Source: Isosphaeraceae bacterium (lineage in GTDB: Bacteria > Planctomycetota > Planctomycetia > Isosphaerales > Isosphaeraceae). From it: 55,990 bases of DNA. The translations under genes were made by a program, and so were the position numbers. The stretch lies in assembly GCA_031291845.1 (NCBI GenBank), contig JARLIH010000292.1, positions 1 to 55,990 of the forward strand, written 5' to 3'. Of this stretch, positions 19,012 to 27,600 are shown one piece after another (position 1 is the first letter of the stretch; every line of letters begins with the position of its first letter). The notes under the pieces were generated by a model. The model was not told where the DNA came from. It ran no database searches and worked only from the letters and a program-made list of their open reading frames with translations.

Positions 19012-19266
19012 TTACACGCGGACGCCGACCGAGCCTCGCGTGAAGTGAGGCGCGGGAGCGGCGTGCGGGACGTCGATCACGTTGCGGGCCTGCTTGGCGG
19101 CGGCCGCGTAGGCCTCGGTGAGCGTCGGCCCGCTGACCTCGCAGGCCACGCCCGCGCGTTGGAGGTGCACGGTATAGATCGGACCGTAATTGTCGTTGCG
19201 CGTTGTGTGCCAGACGTGCCAGCCGTCGACGCGAAGACGGCAGGACACGAGTTCCCAGACGTACAT
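19012..19266 (-). CDS. Small protein of unknown function
   Basis: This 84-residue protein has a natural composition unlike the spurious frames around it: three W, several H and Y, and an alternating hydrophobic pattern (WELVSCRLRVDGWHVWHTTR, then YTVHLQRAGVACEVSGPTL). The second half is an alanine-rich helix, TEAYAAAAKQARNVID. A GGGAG lies about ten bases upstream of the ATG at 19266. No signal peptide or membrane segment is present. I do not recognise the family. It stands alone on the minus strand between plus-strand genes and is divergent from the inositol-phosphatase-like gene. Confidence 0.55.
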   Translation of the reverse strand: MYVWELVSCRLRVDGWHVWHTTRNDNYGPIYTVHLQRAGVACEVSGPTLTEAYAAAAKQARNVIDVPHAAPAPHFTRGSVGVRV

Positions 19267-19445
19267 GGATGACGACTCCCGGTGTGATCCGCCCTGGCGG
19301 CCCCCACCGCGTACTCGAGATCACGAGGTAAGCGCCGATACGAAACTATTCCCAACAGTTACTCTCGCGCCAAATCGTTCTTCGTATTTTGTCTGGTTTT
19401 CCAAAACGGATTTCTCTACGCCGTCGATCGGGAAGGATATTCGGA

Positions 19446-20252
19446 ATGAGTGCGGACTACTGGCCGTATCAAGAGGTGGCGGAGCGAGTGGCCGTGGAGG
19501 CGGGCGTACTGTTGAAGGACGCGTACGGCCGGGTCGCCGCGCGGGAGAAGCGGCCGGGCGACCTGGTCACGGACGCCGACCTGGCGAGCCAGCACCTGAT
19601 CGCCGAGCGACTGCAAGCGGCGTTTCCCGATCACACGTTGCTCGCCGAGGAGGAAGGGGTGGGGCCGGATCCGTCGTGCCCCTATCGCTGGGTGGTCGAC
19701 CCGCTCGACGGGACGATCAACTTCGCCCACGGGTTTCCGTTCTGGTGCGTGTCGATCGCCCTGGAGCATGAGGGGCGGCTGGTCGTGGGGGTGGTCCATA
19801 ATCCGCTGTCGGGCGAGACCTTCAGCGCCTCGGCGGGGCTCGGGGCCACGCGCGACGGCCAGCCCTTGCGCGTGAGCGCGGCCGTGCGGTTGGGTGCCTG
19901 CCTGATCGCGACGGCGATCCCGACGGACTTCCCGGAGAGCGCTGAGGTCCAGATGGCGTACTTCCGGCGGTTCTCGACCGGGACCCACTCGGTGCGGCGC
20001 ACCGGTTCCTCAGCGCTCAATCTCGCGCTCCTGGCGTCGGGGGGATTCGACGTCTGTTACGCGACGTTCATGAATCCGTGGGACGCCGCGGCGGGAGTGG
20101 TGCTGGTCCGCGAGGCGGGGGGGGTCGTGACGGGGCTATCCGGGGGGCCGTACGACCTGTACGGCGAGGAGATCCTCGCGACGAACGGCCACGTGCATAC
20201 GGAAGCGTTGGCGGCGCTGGGGGAGGCGAGGAAGGACGGATCGGCGCGTTGA
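19446..20252 (+). CDS. Inositol-monophosphatase family phosphatase
   Basis: This 268-residue protein has the metal-dependent IMPase fold. Metal-site motifs appear in order: DLVTDADLASQHLI (DxxTxxD), LLAEEEG with the metal-binding glutamate, and WVVDPLDGTINFAHGFPFWC (residues about 79-98). The fourth is MNPWDAAAGVVLVREAGGVV (WDxAAG), near the C-terminus. It dephosphorylates a small sugar or inositol phosphate using Mg2+. The start at 19446 (MSADYWPYQEV) has AAGGAT upstream and fits family length; upstream in-frame sequence back to 19389 is unrelated. Inositol 1-phosphate, PAP or histidinol phosphate cannot be told apart by these motifs. Confidence 0.92.
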   Translation: MSADYWPYQEVAERVAVEAGVLLKDAYGRVAAREKRPGDLVTDADLASQHLIAERLQAAFPDHTLLAEEEGVGPDPSCPYRWVVDPLDGTINFAHGFPFWCVSIALEHEGRLVVGVVHNPLSGETFSASAGLGATRDGQPLRVSAAVRLGACLIATAIPTDFPESAEVQMAYFRRFSTGTHSVRRTGSSALNLALLASGGFDVCYATFMNPWDAAAGVVLVREAGGVVTGLSGGPYDLYGEEILATNGHVHTEALAALGEARKDGSAR

Positions 20253-20779
20253 GCTCGAGAGGGCCGACGGGTGGCGGGGGGAAGGCGGTGCGGGTAGATC
20301 ACGTTCATGAGGTGCCAGCCCCGGACGGGACGGCGAGTCGTTAGCCAGAGGTGTGAATCCCCTGCCAAACAACTGGCCGCCCCGTTCGGGGCTTAATGCT
20401 CTGCCCGGACTGCTGATCACCGAAGGCGGCTTCTTCCGCGCGACTGAGCAGTCCAGGACGATTGCAAAGTCCGATCGCAAGAGCTTTCGGCGCGTCGGGT
20501 GGCACGCCCGGAGACGGTCCGGGCGTGCCACCCAGATCGTGGTCCACAATCGAGTCGGCAATCGTCCTGCCGAGCGGTCTCGCATCCTTGACCTTGCCGG
20601 TCAGGCAAGCCGGATCGTGGCGGACCGGGGTCGAGCGTGTTATACTTGGTCGAGCGCCACGACCGCGCCGTGCCTCGGTGGCAGCGCACCTCGAACGGGG
20701 CGCGGACCTCAATGTTCAGCAGCGAGCGGCCTCCACGGGGGGGCCGGTTGAGCACACCTCCTCGGGAAGGTCCAGCGCC
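20253..20779. other. Non-coding gap with a perfect 16-bp hairpin
   Basis: These 527 bp contain the repeat at 20497-20533 and no supported gene. An open frame does run through it from 20462 into the large gene at 20780, but its translation changes abruptly in character at the signal peptide. The palindrome lies inside that extension, so I treat it as non-coding. GGAAGG at about 20765-20770 is the probable ribosome binding site for the downstream TTG start. Confidence 0.5.
20497..20533. repeat. Perfect 16-bp inverted repeat, GGTGGCACGCCCGGA family
   Basis: GGGTGGCACGCCCGGA (20497-20512) and TCCGGGCGTGCCACCC (20518-20533) are exact reverse complements separated by GAGACGG-derived loop bases 20513-20517. 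The arms match the outer ends of the element at 17002-17078, so this is a shortened copy that lacks the inner CTTCGACG part. There is no T-run, so a terminator role is not supported. Confidence 0.8.
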
Positions 20780-23700
20780 TTGCTCCGGTTCACCGCGCTC
20801 TGGATCACGCGCGTGCTGGCGGCCACCGCCGGGCTCTTCCTGGCCGCGGCACGTGCGGCCGATGAGCCACCTCGGTCCGTACCGACTCCCACCCCGGCGC
20901 CGGCCCCGGCGGGGGATATCAACATCTTCCTGAGCACGCCGGCCGACATCGAGGCACTCTGGAAGTCGCTGGGGCAGCCCGACTTCGTCCTGCGGAAAGG
21001 GGGCGAGGTCAAGCCGCCGGGGGAGCTGAAACCGGCTCCCGCAACCGAGGCGCAGCCGGCCGCGGTGGTCGACTCGGTGAGCGTGCGCGGTGAGGTTGAG
21101 AAGGACCTCGCGAGTCTCACCGTCGAGCTGGGCGTGACGCTGGCGTCGAACGGGCCGGTCTGGGTGCCGGTGCGTCTCGACGACGCGGTGCTGACCGCGG
21201 TTCGCGAGGGGGAGCGCCTGCTCGAGGCCCAGAGCAGCGCGGGTCGCGGCTGGCAGGTCGAGCTGCGGGGGAAAGGGTTGCACACCGTCCAGGTGGCGCT
21301 CCGCACGCGGCTCAAGTCGACGGCCGACGGCTACCGGCTCGAGCTGGCGATCCCCGAGGCGGGGAAGACGCGATTCCAGGTGGACATACCGCAGCGCGTG
21401 GTGGACGCGACCGCCGGGGCGGACGAGCCGATCGAGCCGGTGGTCCTGGCGAAAGAACAGCGCTCACGGCTGGCGGCCCACCTGACGGCGCGGCCGCGGC
21501 TGGAGGTCAGTTGGAGGGTCGAGGCTGAGACGGGGGTCCAGCTCCCTCACCTGCTCGCAATGCAGGGGGAAATCGCGGTCGACGTGGACTCGGGGTCGAT
21601 CCGTACGCGCTCGTCGTGGATGGTCCAGGCGGTACGCGGAACGACCCGCACGCTCGAGCTGCGGCTGGCTCCGGACGTCGAGGTGCTCGAGGTGGAGCTG
21701 GACGGCCAGTCGCCCCCCGCCGGCGTGGAGCGAGTCGGGGGGGAGACGAAGCTCACGATCAATCTGGTCGAGCCTCTCCGCCCGGGCGCGCCCAAGAAGT
21801 TGACGGTCGTGACCCGGCTCGCCGTGCGCGCGCTGCCTGCGCGAGTGTCGCTGCATGGGTTCGCGCTGGCCAATGCCAAGGAGCAGACGGGGGCCGTCGG
21901 GATCGCGCAGAACGGCAACCTGTACCTGCAAGGGTCCGCGGGTCGCGGTGTGCGGCAGATCGATCCCCGCGAGCTGCCGGCCGAGCTGCGCGTGCGGCCG
22001 GCGACTGCGCTGGCGTACCAGTTCGTCGATCAGCCGTTCGAGCTGGTCCTCGTGATCGAGGCGTCGCCTCCGCTGGTGCGGACCGATTCGCGTACGACCG
22101 TCGCGCTGAGCGCCGGCGGGGCGAAGGTCGAGACTTCGATCGACTACAAGACCACCCGCGGGCGGCTGTTCGAGGCCCGGGTGGGATTGCCCCGGGGCCT
22201 GGAGCTGGAAACGGTGGGTCCTGATGATATCGTCGAGTCAACCAAGGTGGATGCTGATCCCGCAGGCGCGGCGGGGGCGCGGGTGTTGACCGTGATGCTC
22301 AAGTCGAAGGCACGCGATCAGGGGGCGTTTTCGCTGCGGCTTTCCGGCCGGCAGGCGATCGATCCGGCCAAGCCGGTGGAGGTCGCACTGTTCCGGCCGG
22401 TCGACTCGACCTCGGGCGGGGGGCGAATCGCGGTGACGACCGACCGCGACCTGGCGGTCGAGTGGCCCGCGCCCTCGGCGCCCGAAGCGTTCCGGTTGGC
22501 CGTGGGGGAGCCGCCGGCCGACTGGCCCTGGCCGCCCGACCACGCGACGTCCGAGCTGGACGAGCCGCCCGCGCTCTGGCTGCGGCACGACGATCACCCG
22601 GCCACGCTTCCGTTACTCGTCACGGTTCATCCGCGCACGATCGCGCACGAGTCGAGCCTGGTCGTGCGGGTCGAGCGGAAGTCGGTCGAGGTGCGCCAAG
22701 AGATCGTATGCACGGTCCACTTCGGCACGCTCGAGCAACTGGAGCTGACGATCCCGCCCCAGGTCCAGGGGCGCTGGGAGGTCGAGGAAGGGAACGTCGC
22801 GAGCCGGAAGGAGCTGGGCACCAATGAAGCGGGCGAGGCCGTGACGCGGTTGCGCTTCGGCCAGCCGGTGTCGGACCGAACCCGCTTGCGGCTGCGCTAT
22901 CGGGTGCCGCTGGCGGCGGGGCTGGAGCCGGAGAAGCGGGCGGAGGTCGTGGTTCCCTGGGTGCGCGTGCGCGAGGGGACGTCAGCCCCGGCGCGGGTGC
23001 GGGTTGTGGCCGAGCCGGGCATCGACGTGCAGCCGGTCGGCGGGGGGTGGACGCGACTGGAGGGAGAGGACGCGGCGTCGGGCGCGGAATTTGGTTTGCC
23101 CGTTCGGTTCACTCTGGTCGGCGACGGTCCCGGGGCGGCGGTCGCCCCCTTGCGGCTCGCGGCGACGGCCCGGCCGCTGGCGGAGCTGCCCCCGCTGGTC
23201 GTCGCGCGGCACTGGCTGCGCACGGTGCAAGGGCCCGACCTGGGACTGCGGGTGAACGCGTGGTACTGGGTCGAGACGCACCAGGGGTCGCTGCCGGTCG
23301 GCCTGCCCGCGGGCGCGGTGCTCGAGCGCGTCAAGGTGGGGGGCGAGGCGCGCGACCAGGTCGAGCCGCTGCCGCAAGGGGCGGGCTACCGGATCCGGTT
23401 CCCCTCGCGCTGGGCGTCGAGTCCGGTCCTGGTGGGACTGGAATACCGGCTGGACGCCCGCTTCGTGGGTGCCGCCTGGGTGCCGCCGCGGGTGCTCGAA
23501 GGGGCGCTCGTCGAGGAGACGCTCTGGGAGGCGCGCTTGCCGGCGAGTCGCGCCTTGCTGGGCGTGCCGGCGGGCTGGACCGACGAAAACCTCTGGCGCT
23601 GGGACCGCTATGTCTGGAAGCGGCGGCCGTGGAAGAGCGCCTCCGGGCTGACGGCGTGGGTGTGCGGCCCGTCGGGCCGTTCACAGGCGACGGAGCCGAT

Positions 23701-24223
23701 CGACGACGACCCGCGGGGCGACTACCACGACTACCTGTTCGGTCGCCTGGGTGCCCCCGCGGCCTTGCACCCGCTGGTCGTCGCGCGCTTCTGGCTGCTC
23801 ACCCTCTGCTCGGGCGGCGCGCTTGCGTTCGGCAGCGTGCTGCTGCTGGCGTGGAGGCCGCCGGCACGGGTGCTCGTGCCCGCGCTTCTGACCGTGGCGT
23901 TGTGCGTGGCGGTCGGGCTCCCCACGAGCGTCACCCTGGTGCTGCTCCAGTCGTCGCTGATCGGCGTGGTGCTGCTGCTCGTGATGGCCGCGCTCCAGTT
24001 CCTGGTCGAGCGGCGGCGGTCGGCCGCCGACCTTTTCGCCGAACGGAGTGGACTGACCTCGTCGCCGGGTTCATCGGTTAATCTTCCCGGGGTCGTCGGT
24101 TCGGACGATTCGACGGCGATCCGGGTGCGCGCGCCCGCATCGACAAAAGATTATGTCGTGTCACTTCCACCCCCCGCGGGCGAGCGGCCCGGCGGCCAAG
24201 GGTCGTCGGTGCGGCCGGGGTGA
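20780..24223 (+). CDS. Giant exported membrane-anchored protein, one ectodomain copy
   Basis: From a TTG start at 20780 this is a 1147-residue protein of unknown family. The N-terminus (LLRFTALWITRVLAATAGLF) is a signal peptide followed by a PTPTPAPAPAG linker. Then comes INIFLSTPADIEALWKSLG and roughly 900 residues of beta-rich sequence. About three hydrophobic helices follow at about 997-1077 and a basic tail. Two segments recur in the next gene: LELRLAPDVEVLEVELDGQ near residue 295 and VGLPAGAVLERVKVGGE near 835. The TTG start is chosen because GGAAGG lies about nine bases upstream and the signal peptide begins there. The ectodomain likely faces the periplasm. No catalytic motif is visible. 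Confidence 0.8.
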   Translation: MLRFTALWITRVLAATAGLFLAAARAADEPPRSVPTPTPAPAPAGDINIFLSTPADIEALWKSLGQPDFVLRKGGEVKPPGELKPAPATEAQPAAVVDSVSVRGEVEKDLASLTVELGVTLASNGPVWVPVRLDDAVLTAVREGERLLEAQSSAGRGWQVELRGKGLHTVQVALRTRLKSTADGYRLELAIPEAGKTRFQVDIPQRVVDATAGADEPIEPVVLAKEQRSRLAAHLTARPRLEVSWRVEAETGVQLPHLLAMQGEIAVDVDSGSIRTRSSWMVQAVRGTTRTLELRLAPDVEVLEVELDGQSPPAGVERVGGETKLTINLVEPLRPGAPKKLTVVTRLAVRALPARVSLHGFALANAKEQTGAVGIAQNGNLYLQGSAGRGVRQIDPRELPAELRVRPATALAYQFVDQPFELVLVIEASPPLVRTDSRTTVALSAGGAKVETSIDYKTTRGRLFEARVGLPRGLELETVGPDDIVESTKVDADPAGAAGARVLTVMLKSKARDQGAFSLRLSGRQAIDPAKPVEVALFRPVDSTSGGGRIAVTTDRDLAVEWPAPSAPEAFRLAVGEPPADWPWPPDHATSELDEPPALWLRHDDHPATLPLLVTVHPRTIAHESSLVVRVERKSVEVRQEIVCTVHFGTLEQLELTIPPQVQGRWEVEEGNVASRKELGTNEAGEAVTRLRFGQPVSDRTRLRLRYRVPLAAGLEPEKRAEVVVPWVRVREGTSAPARVRVVAEPGIDVQPVGGGWTRLEGEDAASGAEFGLPVRFTLVGDGPGAAVAPLRLAATARPLAELPPLVVARHWLRTVQGPDLGLRVNAWYWVETHQGSLPVGLPAGAVLERVKVGGEARDQVEPLPQGAGYRIRFPSRWASSPVLVGLEYRLDARFVGAAWVPPRVLEGALVEETLWEARLPASRALLGVPAGWTDENLWRWDRYVWKRRPWKSASGLTAWVCGPSGRSQATEPIDDDPRGDYHDYLFGRLGAPAALHPLVVARFWLLTLCSGGALAFGSVLLLAWRPPARVLVPALLTVALCVAVGLPTSVTLVLLQSSLIGVVLLLVMAALQFLVERRRSAADLFAERSGLTSSPGSSVNLPGVVGSDDSTAIRVRAPASTKDYVVSLPPPAGERPGGQGSSVRPG

Positions 24224-24277
24224 GACGCTATGAAACCGTGCTATCCACACAGAGACGTTTTCTCGCTTGATCGCCCT

Positions 24278-24302
24278 CGTTCCCACGCTCAGCGTGGGAA
24301 CG
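24278..24302. repeat. Short inverted repeat CGTTCCCACGCT/AGCGTGGGAACG
   Basis: Perfect 12-bp arms are separated by one base. A degenerate copy occurs at about 24539-24564 (CGTTCGCACGCG then GAGCGTGGGAACG), with the 24401-24448 hairpin between them. All lie in the non-coding gap 24224-24610, so this gap is a cluster of repeat insertions between two related genes. Confidence 0.75.
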
Positions 24303-24400
24303 TCCTCCCGGACGCTCTGCGTCCCGATCTTCCTCCAGCGGTTTGCAGCCACGTTGCGCCCGGTCAGACCGACTTGGTCGTTCGCACCCCCCCTAAGCCC

Positions 24401-24448
24401 CCCTTCGTAAGGGGGGGAGTTTTCGATTGCTCCCCCCCTTACGAAGGG
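24401..24448. repeat. Perfect 19-bp inverted repeat of the CCCTTCGTAAGGGGGGGAG type
   Basis: The left arm (24401-24419) and right arm (24430-24448) are exact reverse complements around a ten-base TTTTCGATTG loop. The stem could form a very stable hairpin in RNA and sits 178 bp after the stop of the first giant gene. Its loop begins with T bases but no T-run follows the second arm, so a terminator role is only possible. It reads like a mobile palindromic repeat. Confidence 0.8.
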
Positions 24449-24610
24449 CGTGGCCGGGGGAGTCGTTCCGCGAAAAGCGCACGCAATGCAGGTGTCCACT
24501 GCTCTCGAGAAACGGGCCGGGGAGCGGCGAAGAGGGCGTTCGCACGCGGAGCGTGGGAACGAGAGAGTCCGCCATCCTGCCGTGACGGGCGGGGCTTGCG
24601 CCAAACGCGA

Positions 24611-27600
24611 ATGACAGTCGTATTTATGGTATTATTTGCACTTCTTGTTCTCGGTGCGGGGCCGCCGGAGGTGGTGCGTCTGCGCGTGCCCGCGGAGAAG
24701 GCGCGGACGTGGTTTCCGGCGGGTGTCGAACTGCGCGGGATGGCCTTGAAGGAGTTCGACGCGCTGGTGGCGGCGGCGAAGGCGGGTGCGGAGCGATCGA
24801 CCGAGCCGGCCGTGCCTCGCTTGCTACGGGCGCGGCACTTCGCGCGGTGGGAATCGGGTGTGCTCGTGGGGCGCTCCGAACTGGACGTCGACCCGGCGGG
24901 ACGGCCGGGAGAGCTGGCGCTGGTGCCCTGGACGCCGGCCCTCGATGGCACGCTCGCCCCGGCGGCGGGCGTGGACTTCCGCGTGGACGACTCCGGGCGC
25001 ACCGCGCTCGGGATCGGGGACCCGGATCTGACGACGGTCACCCTTCGCTGGCAGCTCCGCGCGCGAGCGGGTTCGCAGGGACGTGGGTTCACGCTCGGGC
25101 TGCCGGGCGCGGCGATCTCGGCCCTCGAGCTGGACCTCCCGGAGGGCTGGACGCCGGACGGTCCCGCCGGCGTGCGGCGCGGGCCCGAGCCGTCGACGAT
25201 GCCGGGCCGGCAGACCTGGCGCATCGAGGGGCGCGGCGGGCTCGCCGACCTCCGCCTTCACGGGGCGCCGGGCGCGAACGAGACGGAGACGCCCGTCTGG
25301 GTCTCCGGTCCGACCCGTATCGATCTCGGCGTAACGGGCGCGCGGCCGAACTGGCGGGCCGACTGGACGGTCGACGCCGACCCCCGCGGTCCGCGCCGGC
25401 TTGATGTCGAGCTCGACCCCGGACTCGAACTGATCGACGTGACCGGCACGGGCATCGACGGGTTCCAGGCGGAAGCGAAAGAGGCCGGCACGCGCGTGAC
25501 GATCGGCCTGAAGGACGGGCTTACGGGCCCGACCGCCTTGACGATCCGCGCGCTGACGCGCGCCCCGTCCGAAGGGACGTGGGCGATCCCCGCGGCCCGT
25601 CCGCTCGGGGCGCTCTGGACGGGGGGGATCACGACGGTCCGGCTCGACGCGACGCGGGTGTTGGCCAACTGCCGGGAGGTGGACGGCCGGCGCGTGCTCG
25701 CCCGCCCCGGCGAGGCGGTGGATGGCCGGCTCCTGGCGTTCGAGGCGAGCGCCCCCCGGTCGGTGGCGGACCTGGTCTTTCGCAAGCCCTGGGTGGACGC
25801 CTCCGTTGACGTCCGTGGCCAGTTAACGCTGGGTAACACCGAGCCCCGCCTCCAGTGCCGGTTGGCCTGGAAGGTCTACCGCGGCCGTTTGCTCGGGCTC
25901 GACGTGGACTTGCCCCCCGCCTGGGTGCCTGACGAGGTGCGGGTCGAAGGGAGCGACGATCCGGTCGCGTGGCACCCGGAGACCCTTCCCGACGGCGGCG
26001 TGCGGGTCCACGCGGTGCCGTCGTCCGTCCAGCTCGCGCGGCCGTCCGTGGTCCTGAACGTCTCGGCCGTCGCGCGGATTGCCGGCGGACGTGGCCCGTT
26101 GTCGCTGCCTCGCGTGCGGCCGGTCGGCGCGAGGGTGTCGGACGAGCTCTGGGTCGCCCGAGTCGGTCCGGGGCTCACGTTGCGCCCGTCGTCCGCGCGG
26201 GGGCTGGCGTGGGTCGACCCGAAAGTGGTGGCGCCGGCGGCGGCGGAAAAGGGGGCCGCGACCGAGCTCAGCGACGGTCTCGCCTGGCGCTGGATCGCCG
26301 ATGACGCCGAGGGGCGCGTCGACCGCGAGCGTGTCGGGACGGACCCGAGCGGAACGGTCCACTTGCAGGTTCGGATCAACCCGCACCGCATCCGGCTGGA
26401 TGGCCGGCTCGACGTCGACGCTGGGGACGACCCGCTCCGCACGCTGGCCGTCGGGCTGACCGAGCCGCTCGGGGCGGTGGACCGCTGGCACTTTATGGAC
26501 GAGGCGACGGGCCTCGAAGTCCCCGCGCGACCGCTCGACGCGTCGTTGCGCGCTGCGCGAGGGGTGCCCGGCGCAGGTCCTGCCTGGGAGCTCGAATTCC
26601 CCCCCAACCGGCGGGGTGTGCTGGGCCTCCGCGTGCACTACGAAGGAACGTGGGGGGACCAAGGGTACGTCCCCTTGCTCGTGCTTCCCGCGCGCATGCC
26701 GACGCGCGGGAGCGTGCTCGTGCTGGTCGACCGCGTCGTCCGCTCCTCGACCGAGGCGACAGGCCTGACCGTGCTCGACCCCGCGCTGGCCGGGTCGTCC
26801 CGGACGCTCGATGCGGAGCTCGGCTCCGAAGAGACCCCGCAACCATCGCTCGCGTACCGGCGGGCGCACGCGTTTGGCTATTCCACGCCGGCCGGCGGCC
26901 GGCTCCTGTTGCGCACCGAGGCCCTGGAGCTCTTGCGCAGGGAGGGGGTCGTTCAGGACGCCGCGCTCACCACGTTCGAAGTGCCCGGCGGATCACGGCG
27001 TCATCGCCTGGCTCTGCGGCTCTCGGCCGACCAGGCCCAGGCCTTGGAGCTGACGATGCCGGTAGGGACGGAGCTCGTCCGCCTCCGTCGCGACGGGCAG
27101 CCGGTGGTGGCGACGCGGTCCGGGGCGGTGCTCTCGGTGCCGTTGCCGGTTCAGAAGGCGCAGCGGAGCCATTGCATGGTCACGCTCGACTACACCGAAG
27201 GGCCGCGTGTGCGCGGGACGTTGCGGCCGACGATGCCGAAGATGGGGTGGCCCTGTGTGTCGTTCTCCTGGACGGTCGCCGCGCCTGCGCCCTGGGCTTT
27301 GGGCGCGGTCGGGGACGGGTTGGTCGCGGCGGACCCGACCCCGCGCCGGTCGTGGTCCGGCACGCTGTTCGGCGCGTGGTACGTTCCGTGGTCCGGCGCG
27401 AGCGCACCGAAGGTGCCGGACGAAGCGAGCAGCGTGCTGGTCGAACTGGACAAGCGGGTGGCGGCGCTGCGGGGCGAGGAGATGACGCTGGGCGAGTGTC
27501 TTACGCGCTGGGACGCGAACCGCTGGCCGCTGGTCGTGGACCGGATGACGCTGGCGGCGTCGGGCTGGGGTCCGCGCTCGCGGGTCGTGCCCCCGGGACT

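Noticed and set aside
20497..20533. Rho-independent terminator for the inositol phosphatase gene
   Set aside because: It lies 245 bp after the stop codon, has no T-run, and its arms recur at 17002-17078 as a repeat family.
24230..24610. 127 extra N-terminal codons for the second giant gene
   Set aside because: They translate repeat sequence (24278-24302 and 24401-24448) and precede the export signal; not plausible protein.
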